This document shows, piece by piece, positions 52,905 through 61,556 of a DNA stretch of 64,000 nucleotides. Both the position numbers and the translations under genes were made by a program. The notes below the pieces were generated by a model. It saw nothing but the letters and a program-made list of their open reading frames with translations. It made no database searches and was not told the DNA's origin. Numbering within the stretch: the stretch's first letter is position 1; each line of letters begins with the position of its first letter. Origin of the DNA: CAYMPH01 sp964529415 (GTDB taxonomy: Bacteria; Spirochaetota; UBA4802; UBA5550); the NCBI GenBank assembly GCA_964529415.1, contig CAZGWD010000016.1:1-64000 (forward strand), in the 5' to 3' direction.

Positions 52905-53759
52905 TTACCATCTATCGCTGTTGTAAACAAGCTGAACCTGTTTATGAAAATGATCTCTGTTCCTGTGGTCAATTCCAGGCACAACCATCATTCTTACGAA
53001 TTTATCATAACTTCTTACATTCATTAAAGCAGTCTTGTAATCACCGTCAATATTCTCTCCTATAATTATCAATCTTGCATTAGATGTTTTATATATATCG
53101 AGAAGTTCTTCAGGACTGGTAACTGATATTACATCCTCTGTAGGTATAAAATCATTCGAAGGAAGAAATTGATGATCAGGTCTTTGTGAAACAAGAATTG
53201 ATATGAGGTCTGTATTTTTTCTGAAACTTTCTACATACCCGCTTTTATTTTCTCGCACGAGATTTACGAAAACAATTATTGGAACTTCACCGTTTCTGAA
53301 AGTAATAATTTTATTTTTATCCATGTCTCTTTTTACAGAATTCCACTTCTTGAAATCAACCGGCTCGCCGTGGCTGAAAAGAATAATTTTTCTGCCTTCT
53401 TTTGAATCAAAACCGTAAATATCTCCAACTACAGTAATATATCTCTGCCTGCCGGATAATGTATTTACCTGCTGTAGATTTTCAAGAAGGCGATCAACTT
53501 CGATAAATGGTTTTCTTGTATAAGGTTTTCTGTAAACTGCTGGAAGAGCGTGATTGATATATTCATATAAAATATCATTATAAAAAATTTCTATTTCATT
53601 AAATCTATTCTGCTCAATTATATCAAGATGCTCTTCAAGAAGAATATCTCCAGAAAGAAATTTTCTGGTTCGGAGAATTACTCCCTCGAAATATTTAATT
53701 TCAACTTCAGAACCGTATTTTTTAAATATAATCCTCAGATGTTCAATTGATATTTTCAT
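52905..53759 (-). CDS. Conserved-looking protein of unknown function with receiver-like C-terminal part
   Basis: A soluble protein of 284 residues. The C-terminal segment from about residue 205 (VISVTSPEELLDIYKTSNA, RLIIIGENIDGDYKTALMNV, FVRMMVVPG) follows the beta-alpha pattern of a response-regulator receiver. The position of the phospho-acceptor Asp is not acidic in the usual way (IIGENIDG), so if related it is degenerate. The N-terminal 200 residues resemble a PilZ-like or unknown beta-rich domain (RQRYITVVGDIYGF, KIILFSHGEPVDFKKW). Function unknown. It precedes the 51995-52900 gene by four bases. Confidence 0.6.
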   Translation of the reverse strand: MKISIEHLRIIFKKYGSEVEIKYFEGVILRTRKFLSGDILLEEHLDIIEQNRFNEIEIFYNDILYEYINHALPAVYRKPYTRKPFIEVDRLLENLQQVNTLSGRQRYITVVGDIYGFDSKEGRKIILFSHGEPVDFKKWNSVKRDMDKNKIITFRNGEVPIIVFVNLVRENKSGYVESFRKNTDLISILVSQRPDHQFLPSNDFIPTEDVISVTSPEELLDIYKTSNARLIIIGENIDGDYKTALMNVRSYDKFVRMMVVPGIDHRNRDHFHKQVQLVYNSDRW

Positions 53760-53878
53760 AATATTTAATTAAATCTAGCCCCTATATTGTTTAATAATTC
53801 AAGAAAAATTTATCTTTTTTATTGAGGCCGGTTCCAAAAATTACCGTTTTTTCCACCGAGCCTTAGTGCATTTAAGGA

Positions 53879-53925
53879 AAAAACCTATTTTTTTCATCTA
53901 TAATTTATGATAAATATAGGTTTTT
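53879..53925 (-). terminator. Hairpin terminator after prfB
   Basis: AAAAACCTAT (53879-53888) pairs with ATAGGTTTTT (53916-53925); read on the minus strand it lies 11 bases after the prfB stop, and the descending arm ends in TTTTTTCC. The loop of 27 bases can form a second AT-rich stem. The rest of the 176-base gap to the unknown gene at 53759 shows no other feature apart from a short G+C-richer stretch (53824-53870). Confidence 0.6.
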
Positions 53926-53935
53926 AGCACTGCCC

Positions 53936-55054
53936 TTAAGATTTCCCCAGGCGGATTGATTTTAAATATGAATAAATAAATCTGTCAATATCACCATCAA
54001 AAACAAAATCAATACTGGCTGTTTCTTCGCCAGTTCTGTGATCTTTTACCATGGTATAAGGCTGAAAAACATATGATCTGATCTGATTTCCCCAGGAAAT
54101 ATCTTTCTTTTCAGCCTGTTTTTCCAGTTTTGCAGCATCCATTTCTTTCTTTTTGAAATCATACAAACGTGATTTAAGAACTTTCATTGCTGTGGCTTTA
54201 TTCTTATGCTGTGACCGTTCATTCTGGCATTGAACTACAATATTCGTCGGTATGTGTGTTATTCTTATTGCGGAATCAGTTTTATTTACATGCTGTCCGC
54301 CTGCTCCGGATGCTCTGTATGTATCTATTCTCAGATCGTTTTCATTAATTTCAACATCAACTTCCTCTGACACTTCAGGAAGAACTTCAACTGAGGCAAA
54401 AGATGTGTGGCGTCTTTTATTTGAATCAAATGGGGAAATTCTAACAAGCCTGTGTACACCCTGCTCTCCTTTTAATAAGCCGTAGGAAAAATCCCCTTTA
54501 ACAAGAATAGTTGCGCTTTTAATTCCAGCTTCATCACCGGAAGAATAGTCTATGATTTCAACATCAAATCCTTTTTTTTCGGACCATCTTGTGAGCATTC
54601 TAAAAAGCATGCTTGCCCAGTCCTGGGATTCTGTTCCTCCTGCTCCTGCGTGAATTGTAACGAAAGCGTTATTTTCGTCATCCTCTCCTGAAAGAAGTTC
54701 AATTGTTTCAAGATCATCGAATGTTTTAATAAATTTCGGTATATTCCGGTAAATTTCATCAAGCATTCCAAAATCTTTTTCCTGCATTGAAAGATCAAAC
54801 AGCTCGATTGATTCTTCTATCTGATGAATCAGATTATCAAATGGTAAAATTTTTTTCTTCAGTCTGCTGATTTCTCTGTTTACAAAAGTATATTTTTCTT
54901 TATCCTGCCAGAGATTTGAGTTCATGTTTTCCTCCTCAAATTTCTGCAGCTGGTCTTTCATTGAATCGATTCCTATTGAATTTGATAATTCCCTTGCTTT
55001 TATAACTATTGAATCAAGGTCTCTTCTATATTCTTTGTAATCCCTCTCGTCCAA
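53936..55054 (-). CDS. prfB: Peptide chain release factor 2
   Basis: RF2 recognises UGA and UAA stop codons. The catalytic GGQ is in YRASGAGGQHVNKTDSA, and the protein ends in the usual way. The N-terminal helical domain is contiguous in one frame: the region where E. coli and many others have an in-frame UGA (between the first ~25 codons and DYDAKKERL) is read through as ELSNSIGIDSMKDQL without a stop. So there is no programmed frameshift. Translation probably starts at TTG 55054, supported by AAAGGAG eight bases ahead. The length of 372 is normal. Confidence 0.95.
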   Translation of the reverse strand: MDERDYKEYRRDLDSIVIKARELSNSIGIDSMKDQLQKFEEENMNSNLWQDKEKYTFVNREISRLKKKILPFDNLIHQIEESIELFDLSMQEKDFGMLDEIYRNIPKFIKTFDDLETIELLSGEDDENNAFVTIHAGAGGTESQDWASMLFRMLTRWSEKKGFDVEIIDYSSGDEAGIKSATILVKGDFSYGLLKGEQGVHRLVRISPFDSNKRRHTSFASVEVLPEVSEEVDVEINENDLRIDTYRASGAGGQHVNKTDSAIRITHIPTNIVVQCQNERSQHKNKATAMKVLKSRLYDFKKKEMDAAKLEKQAEKKDISWGNQIRSYVFQPYTMVKDHRTGEETASIDFVFDGDIDRFIYSYLKSIRLGKS

Positions 55055-55118
55055 ATACTCTTCTCCTTTAATAAATATCGTCTTCTTTATTATTAAAAAT
55101 AAAAATGATTAAAGAACA

Positions 55119-55186
55119 GGGGATAAGGAAATCTTAAGAGATATGGAGATAAATATTTAAAAAATCTCCTCCTCTCTTATATCCCC
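55119..55186. other. Imperfect long hairpin upstream of prfB
   Basis: GGGGATA (55119-55125) pairs with TATCCCC (55180-55186), and AAGAGATATGGAGAT pairs at 12 of 15 positions with ATCTCCTCCTCTCTT on the other side of an A/T-rich loop. On the minus strand it lies about 65 bases ahead of the prfB start and about 110 bases after the radical SAM gene stop. No T-run follows, so it may be a leader structure and not a terminator. Confidence 0.4.
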
Positions 55187-55293
55187 ATATATCCTGATTG
55201 CTTTATCTCTTCTATATATTTCCTCTGTTGGTCTGAATCTCTGTGCATTTTTTTTAATATCTAAAATTTAAAAATACCAGTCAAGAAGATTAC

Positions 55294-56406
55294 TCAATGG
55301 TTTATCAAAAACTGATTTCTCATATGACCGGAAATTGCTTCTTCCAGCTCTTCAGGTGTAGAATAGTTTAAATTGAATGAATCATACCATACATCAGGGG
55401 TTTCCATGCAAAGATATATAAAGGCATTATGATTATATGCATCTATTTTTTCTTTTAATTTTCTGTAGGTTTCCACTCTAATTTTTTTCAGATATCTCAG
55501 CTTCCCGTCAATTCCAGGGAACATTTCAGCCGTAGATAATTTTTCCTCAGGAAATTTTTTTTGAATAATATCCTTCATTACAGGAACATGCCTGAAGCAG
55601 CCCATTGAAATCCACACTATTTTTTTTATATCTACAGATGTCATTAAACGGTCTATTGTATTAAGATAATCATCAATATAATTATCCGATGTTATGATCG
55701 GATCAAAATGAAAAGCTATTTTGTATCCTGCATCAGCGCTTTTTTTTGCAGCATTTATCCTGTCATCCAGGCAAGCAGTGCCGTTTTCATATAAAGCAAT
55801 ATTTCTTTCAGTGTTGATGCTCCAGGCTATAACTGCATTACCTTTTTTTTCAATATCAAGCAGGTGAGAGATGTTGTCTGATTTGGTTTTAAGCTCAAGC
55901 ATTATATTTTCATACTCTGAGGCTTTTTCTATTAGTAATTTTCCTATTCCTGTAATTTCATCAAACATGAGTGAATCTGTAAATTCTCCTGTACCAACTC
56001 TGTATATTTTTTCTTTATCCTGAAACAGATGATTCATTTCCAGAATAATATTTTCAGCAAATAAAAACTGTGTAATTCCGAATGAATTTTTATAAAAATT
56101 TAAAAAGCAGTAAACACAGTCGAATAAACAGTCAAAACATGTATTGAGAAGATAATAATTGCAGCAGACCATTTCAGGAGATCCAGGACATTTTTGAAAT
56201 ATTCTTCCCTTAAATTTTTTCAGGATCAGCACTTCTTTGGATAAAAATCCAGAACTTTTCAGATTATCAATGAGTTTTTCAAGCTCGGGTTCATCTGAAA
56301 ATGGTATTTTTTCAGCAGAATCTATAGATAAAAAGCTCTCTGCTATCCTGTCATTCTGATATGAAGCATCAAATAAAACAGCTTTTATGTTTTTTACACT
56401 TTTCAT
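55294..56406 (-). CDS. Spore-photoproduct-lyase-like radical SAM protein
   Basis: Radical SAM enzyme of the SplB family. The cluster cysteines are C93, C97 and C100 (C-LFD-C-VY-C-F), preceded by C90. The family motifs PGSPEMVCCNYYLLNTC, VGTGEFTDSL, LELKTKSDN, WSINTE and FHFDPII are present. In spore formers the enzyme repairs the thymine dimer of spores. Many non-sporulating bacteria, including spirochaetes, carry related genes with unknown substrate. The length of 370 is close to that family. It is not in an obvious operon. Confidence 0.88.
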   Translation of the reverse strand: MKSVKNIKAVLFDASYQNDRIAESFLSIDSAEKIPFSDEPELEKLIDNLKSSGFLSKEVLILKKFKGRIFQKCPGSPEMVCCNYYLLNTCFDCLFDCVYCFLNFYKNSFGITQFLFAENIILEMNHLFQDKEKIYRVGTGEFTDSLMFDEITGIGKLLIEKASEYENIMLELKTKSDNISHLLDIEKKGNAVIAWSINTERNIALYENGTACLDDRINAAKKSADAGYKIAFHFDPIITSDNYIDDYLNTIDRLMTSVDIKKIVWISMGCFRHVPVMKDIIQKKFPEEKLSTAEMFPGIDGKLRYLKKIRVETYRKLKEKIDAYNHNAFIYLCMETPDVWYDSFNLNYSTPEELEEAISGHMRNQFLINH

Positions 56407-56478
56407 ATAAATATTATTATCTTTTTATATTCAAATTCTGCTTGACCATAATTATTGCAAGCATATTAAAATAGCTAT

Positions 56479-57657
56479 ATGGATATAAAAAATTCTTTTG
56501 TAACAGCAAGCAGAGCTCTTGCCAGAAATAAGATGAGATCATCACTCACGAGCATCGGCATCATAATAGGTGTTTCCTCTGTAATTATTATGATAGGAAT
56601 AGGCAACAGCGCCCAGATCGTAATCAGGGAAAGAATAATCAGTTTCGGTACTAACTCAATGAGACTTTATTCCGAGCGAAAACCAATTACCCAAACCGAC
56701 CTTGACAATATGAAAAAAAGCTTTCAGCAGATAAAATATATCACACCTGTTACTATTTTCAATCCCCAGATAAAATTCAGAAATATCAGCGGGAAAACAC
56801 TGCTTTTAGGCGTTAATAATGAATATTTTAAAATTATGAACAGAACAGTTAAAATGGGGAGGTTCTTTACTGAAGATGAAATGTCCATGTCTTCTAAAGT
56901 TGTTATAATAGGAAGTAAAATAAAACTTAATCTATTCGGCCAGCTTGATCCTCTTGATGATCAGATTGTAATGAACGGCATACCTTTAAAAGTTATTGGG
57001 GTTCTCGATGAAGCAGGACAGGCATTTTCCGGATTTGATTTTGACGATATGATTTTAATTCCATTTACAACAGTAAATACAAGACTTTGGAATAGAAACG
57101 ATTTCAATGAAATATATGTAGCTGCTCAAAATGAGCAGATGGTGGATGAAACAAGTGAAATACTCAGAAAATACTTCAGGCAAAAACATAATCTATTAGA
57201 TTCCCATCCGGACGATTTTGAAATAATAAGCAGTAAAGATAAACTAAAAATGGCAACTGATGTATCCAATGCAACAGCCATTCTTCTTGCAGGCATAGCC
57301 TCAATATCACTATTTGTCGGCGGCGTTGGAATCATGAATATTATGCTTGTTTCGGTTACAGAAAGAACCAGGGAAATCGGCATAAGAATGGCGATAGGAG
57401 CCAAAAAACGTGATATAATGCTTCAGTTTTTAATTGAAGCTGTTACCCTCAGTGTATCAGGCGGATTGATAGGCATTATTTTCGGGATTTCAGTTTATTA
57501 TACAGCTATAACAGTACTTAAATGGCCGTTTCTATTTTCTCTATCATCAATTTTAATTTCTGTTATTTTTGCTGCTGCAGTTGGAATATTTTTCGGCTAC
57601 TATCCATCGAAAAAAGCATCCCAGCTGAAGCCGATTGATGCTCTCAAATATGAATAA
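56479..57657 (+). CDS. MacB/FtsX-type ABC transporter permease
   Basis: Inner-membrane permease with an N-terminal helix (about 22-42), a MacB-like periplasmic domain (about 45-260), and three C-terminal helices with LVSVTERTREIGIRMAIGAK, the diagnostic MacB/FtsX coupling motif. The length of 392 is typical of a stand-alone permease. No ATPase gene is next to it, so it must pair with one encoded elsewhere. Substrates of the family are lipoproteins, peptides or drugs; none is suggested here. Confidence 0.87.
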   Translation: MDIKNSFVTASRALARNKMRSSLTSIGIIIGVSSVIIMIGIGNSAQIVIRERIISFGTNSMRLYSERKPITQTDLDNMKKSFQQIKYITPVTIFNPQIKFRNISGKTLLLGVNNEYFKIMNRTVKMGRFFTEDEMSMSSKVVIIGSKIKLNLFGQLDPLDDQIVMNGIPLKVIGVLDEAGQAFSGFDFDDMILIPFTTVNTRLWNRNDFNEIYVAAQNEQMVDETSEILRKYFRQKHNLLDSHPDDFEIISSKDKLKMATDVSNATAILLAGIASISLFVGGVGIMNIMLVSVTERTREIGIRMAIGAKKRDIMLQFLIEAVTLSVSGGLIGIIFGISVYYTAITVLKWPFLFSLSSILISVIFAAAVGIFFGYYPSKKASQLKPIDALKYE

Positions 57658-57758
57658 AGATTCATACTCTTAAAATATTTATGTAATTTGCTTGAATTTA
57701 TGCCGATTTTAATATTAACCTGTTATACTTTTTTGATTTAATAAGGTTTTGAGGAATA

Positions 57759-58985
57759 ATGAGCGATATTCAATTTAAAGTAGAAAACTATCTTGCTAAT
57801 TCTTTTATAATAGTTGAAGGAAAAAAAAATTCCGATAATTTTTATATTATTCTCAAAGGAAAAGTAAAGGTTTCAAAAGAAAATCCTGCTGTAACAGAAG
57901 ATCCATATACTATAATGGGCCCTGGAGATTTTTTCGGCGTTGTTTCATGCATGAGCGGCCATACAAGAATTGAAACTGCTATAGCGCTTGAAAATGTTTC
58001 ACTGATATCCGTTGAAAGGGAAAAATTCGGCCTTCTTATTCAAAAAAATCCTGCAGTTGCAATGAAAATAATAAAATTTTTCAGCAGGCAGCTTCGTGAT
58101 TTTGATCAGTCAATTACCAATCTCACATTCAAAAATGCATCACATGAAGATCCATCGCATCTGTACAATATCGGTGAATATTATATAACAAAAAAACAAT
58201 ACTCTCACGCAGTTTATGCTTTTCAGAAATTTATTAAATACTGCCCGAATGATCCGAATGTCAATAAGGCAATAGAACGCTTGAAATCATTAAAAGCACC
58301 GCTTAAGCCTGCAGAGTCTTCTTCTGCTGACAACATGAATAAAACTTTTAAAGATAACACAATGCTCTTTTGCGAAAATGAACCGGGTGATGAACTTTTT
58401 ATTATACAATCCGGAAAAGTTAAAATTACAAAAATTCTCGATCAGGAAATTCTGCTCGCAGTATTGTCTCCTGGAGATATTTTCGGCGAGATGGCTCTTC
58501 TCGACAATAAACCAAGAAGCGCATCAGCAATTTCTTTCGGCGATGTAGCTGTTCTCGGCATAAACAGATCTAATTTTGAAAAGATGGTTCAGGCCCAGCC
58601 GCAGTTGGCTACAAAACTTATACAGCTTTTAAGCGAAAGAATATGGACTGCTTACAGACAGCTCGAAAATCTTATGATAAGAGATACAATTGGAAGAATT
58701 TACGATACTCTTTTAATTCAGGTTGAAAAGCAGAAACTTAAAATTGCACCGAAACAGCCTCATAATTTTGAGTTCGGAAGCAAAGAGCTGATAAATATGG
58801 TAGGCTTACCACCTGAAAAAGGCGATGTTTATATGGTTCAGCTTCTTGAGGATAAACACATTCAGCTCGTTGCAGGCAAGATTATTTCAAGCGATCTCTC
58901 TGAGCTTGAAAAAACAGTTCAATTCTACCGCAAAAAATCAGCGATGGAAAGAAAACGTGAAGCCAGTAAAAATCAACCTCTTTAA
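57759..58985 (+). CDS. Protein with two cyclic-nucleotide-binding domains and a TPR-like linker
   Basis: Two cNMP-binding (CRP-type) domains: residues about 1-115 (IILKGKVKVSK, GPGDFFGVVSCMSG) and about 205-310 (LFIIQSGKVKITK, SPGDIFGEMALLDNKPRSASA). The second has the complete phosphate-binding cassette (FGEMALL..PRSASA); the first is degenerate. Between them a TPR-like pair of helices (YNIGEYYITKKQYSHAVYAFQKF). The C-terminus corresponds in place to a CRP helix-turn-helix (FEFGSKELINMVGL) but lacks a clear recognition helix. It is therefore probably a cNMP-sensing adaptor and not a DNA-binding regulator. GAGGAATA precedes the start. Confidence 0.85.
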   Translation: MSDIQFKVENYLANSFIIVEGKKNSDNFYIILKGKVKVSKENPAVTEDPYTIMGPGDFFGVVSCMSGHTRIETAIALENVSLISVEREKFGLLIQKNPAVAMKIIKFFSRQLRDFDQSITNLTFKNASHEDPSHLYNIGEYYITKKQYSHAVYAFQKFIKYCPNDPNVNKAIERLKSLKAPLKPAESSSADNMNKTFKDNTMLFCENEPGDELFIIQSGKVKITKILDQEILLAVLSPGDIFGEMALLDNKPRSASAISFGDVAVLGINRSNFEKMVQAQPQLATKLIQLLSERIWTAYRQLENLMIRDTIGRIYDTLLIQVEKQKLKIAPKQPHNFEFGSKELINMVGLPPEKGDVYMVQLLEDKHIQLVAGKIISSDLSELEKTVQFYRKKSAMERKREASKNQPL

Positions 58986-61029
58986 ACTATTTACCTTCAT
59001 TTTAATTTCTACAGTAATAACTTCTATATCAGCAGCTGCATTGTTTATTTCATTATACCCGAAAGAAAAACTTCTGCAGATAATTTCAGACCAGGCTGAA
59101 AAAACACTCAGCAGAAAAATTAAAATTTCAGGTATTGATTATTCATATCGCGGTATAAAACTTACAGAGATCAGATTGTTCAGTAAAACGGGTGAAATCA
59201 TAGCTTCAGCTGAAAATGCAGATTTAGGATTTTCATTAATTTCTTTAATAATTAAAAAAGATATTAAATTTAATAAAATATTTATTAAATCACTGAAAAT
59301 CAATACCATTTTTAAAAATGACAAATCAAATGATATATCTGAACTTATATCAGATATTAGAAAAAACATAGATTCCGATTCCGCATCATTCAAAATAGAA
59401 ATTATTGAATTTAAAGATGCGGCACTTTCTTTTTTAAATTTGCCAAAATCATATAAACCATTAGAAGGAACCTATTTATTCGATGGAATCTTCAATCTGA
59501 CTGATTTAAAGAAAATCAAAGGTACAAAGATCCGGCTGATTCTTCCCGAAAACAGAGGGGAACTCCGTCCGGAATTAAACATTATACAGAATAAGGATGA
59601 TTTTGAAATCAAAGGTGATGTTGATATTGTCAGGGCATATCTTCCGTGGGTTTACAAGCTCGGAGATGATGTTAATCAGCCGTATAATATGGTTAAGGGA
59701 AAAGTTTATGATTTGTTTATAAATTCTAAAATTGTCCGCGGCCATGTAGTTGCAAATTCCACTCTGCTTAATTCAAATAAAATTGTTTTTGCAGATGGCA
59801 ATTGCAGTGTTGATATAAAAAATGATATTCTGAATCTTTACAGCATTACCGGGAAAATTGATACAACCTCATTTTTTATAAACAATATCATCTATAATAT
59901 CCAAACTGAAAAAATAGAATTTTCAATAAATAAAATTGATGCAGAACTTTCAGACGCTGCCCTTCTCGTAAAACAGATTCCATTAAAAATATTCGGCAGG
60001 GCTAAGGGCAGCGTTTCATTAAAAAACGGAATTTTTAATTCAGAGCTGAAAATAAAAGATACAGGCTACGATATAATACAAAAAACTCTCTCTGGTATAT
60101 CCTCGGAAATAATCATTAAAAACAATTTATTTAAGATTGAAAATATTCCTGCATATATATCCGGAAATCCTGTTACCTTATCAATTGCATGTACAGATTT
60201 AAAACTGAATAAAATGTTTATATATATCAATTCAGATTATTTTATTCTTACTGATTCCATTTTACCTGGAGATAAAGGTAAAACTGAATTTCCGATAGAA
60301 TTTGCAGGTAAAATAAATGCATCAAAAATTATTTATGATGATATAATTTTTTCTGATGCAGCGCTTTCTTATTCTGCCAAAAAAAATGAAATTACTATTG
60401 AAAATTTTTCAACCCGCGCCATGGGCGGAGAAATTAACGGAAAAGGATCAATTTTATTTTTAGAAACCAAGCCTAAGGTAAATGTATCCTGTGAACTCAG
60501 TCGAATTAAAATTCAGGATATAGTTCTGTATAGCGACAATTTTAAAAACAGGCTTTTTGGCATTGCTGACGGCAGAGCGGATATCAACTTTACTCCCGGG
60601 AAAAACTTTTCAGATTCAGTTTTCGGAAAACTGGAATTTATTATTAAAAACGGCAAGGTTGCTGACACAGGTATACAAAACGGTCTCGGGATATGGCTTT
60701 CTGAATTAAAATACAAATTAAAAGATCTGGAATTCAATAAAATTTCAGGTAATATCAATATTGCAGGAAAAAATTTTATAATCAATTCTTTCATTTTCAA
60801 CGCAGATGATATAAGGCTTAATCTTAAAGGGGCTTTTGATAAAAAATTCTTTGCTGAAAAAAATGTCGATATTGAACTGGCTTTTACAAAAAATTTCATA
60901 CAGGACCTTCCCGGACCCGCAATAACCCTGATGGGAATAGACAGATACTTAATCAGCGGCTGGTATACAATACCATTTGCAGCGAAAGGTAAAATTACTG
61001 ATGGAGCAAATATTAAAAGATTAAGATAG
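58957..61029 (+). CDS. AsmA-like outer-membrane biogenesis protein
   Basis: A membrane helix at the N-terminus (KLFTFILISTVITSISAAALFISLYP) is followed by about 650 residues of beta-strand-rich sequence without cysteine clusters, in the AsmA/TamB-type layout that carries lipids between the membranes. The C-terminal part has typical AsmA_2 signals (KINASKIIYDD, MGGEINGKGSI, GRADINFTPG, LKGAFDKKF). I chose GTG 58957, preceded by GGAAAG and overlapping the cNMP gene by 29 bases; the frame is open further upstream but only in antiphase to that gene. Exact AsmA subfamily is uncertain. Confidence 0.78.
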   Translation: MKPVKINLFKLFTFILISTVITSISAAALFISLYPKEKLLQIISDQAEKTLSRKIKISGIDYSYRGIKLTEIRLFSKTGEIIASAENADLGFSLISLIIKKDIKFNKIFIKSLKINTIFKNDKSNDISELISDIRKNIDSDSASFKIEIIEFKDAALSFLNLPKSYKPLEGTYLFDGIFNLTDLKKIKGTKIRLILPENRGELRPELNIIQNKDDFEIKGDVDIVRAYLPWVYKLGDDVNQPYNMVKGKVYDLFINSKIVRGHVVANSTLLNSNKIVFADGNCSVDIKNDILNLYSITGKIDTTSFFINNIIYNIQTEKIEFSINKIDAELSDAALLVKQIPLKIFGRAKGSVSLKNGIFNSELKIKDTGYDIIQKTLSGISSEIIIKNNLFKIENIPAYISGNPVTLSIACTDLKLNKMFIYINSDYFILTDSILPGDKGKTEFPIEFAGKINASKIIYDDIIFSDAALSYSAKKNEITIENFSTRAMGGEINGKGSILFLETKPKVNVSCELSRIKIQDIVLYSDNFKNRLFGIADGRADINFTPGKNFSDSVFGKLEFIIKNGKVADTGIQNGLGIWLSELKYKLKDLEFNKISGNINIAGKNFIINSFIFNADDIRLNLKGAFDKKFFAEKNVDIELAFTKNFIQDLPGPAITLMGIDRYLISGWYTIPFAAKGKITDGANIKRLR

Positions 61030-61031
61030 AT

Positions 61032-61556
61032 TTAATATTTTTTTTCAGCGAACTGAAGCCACCCGCCAGCCTCAACAAGAGCCTTGTCAAAGGAATTGAC
61101 CGAAAACATAATTCTTTCCTCTTCATCACCCGATTTGATTATAAATTGCCCTGTAGAAATATCTGCTTCTATTTCAACATCTCCCTTTTTAGAGAGTTTG
61201 AATAATTTGTCTATTGTCTCAGCAGGCAGCTCAACAGCAAGCATTCCGTTATTGTACATATTCTGCCTGAAAATTCTTGCAAAATTTTCAGCTATTACAA
61301 GATTTATCCCATTAACCTCAAGAGCCCAGGGAGCATGCTCCCTGGATGAACCGCATCCGAAGTTTGCCCTGGTCACTAAAATTGTTTTACCTGACATATC
61401 TTTTGAATTTTCAAATCCATCAAGTTTTAAATCTTCCAGCAGAAATGGTTTTAAAGCTTCTTTTGTTATTTCAGTTAAATATTTTGCCGGAATAATTTCA
61501 TCAGTATTTATATCAGACCTGTCAAGAAACAGAACTTTTCCTTTAAATTGTTTCAT
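61032..61556 (-). CDS. leuD: 3-isopropylmalate dehydratase small subunit (LeuD/homoaconitase type)
   Basis: Swivel-domain subunit of an aconitase-like dehydratase. Motifs are DINTDEIIPAKYLT, NFGCGSSREHAPWAL and NMYNNGMLAVELP. The length of 174 is that of the short archaeal/LeuD2 class. It starts directly after the large-subunit stop with no gap. Substrate may be isopropylmalate, homoaconitate or another hydroxy acid; other leu genes are absent from the window. Confidence 0.93.
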   Translation of the reverse strand: MKQFKGKVLFLDRSDINTDEIIPAKYLTEITKEALKPFLLEDLKLDGFENSKDMSGKTILVTRANFGCGSSREHAPWALEVNGINLVIAENFARIFRQNMYNNGMLAVELPAETIDKLFKLSKKGDVEIEADISTGQFIIKSGDEEERIMFSVNSFDKALVEAGGWLQFAEKKY

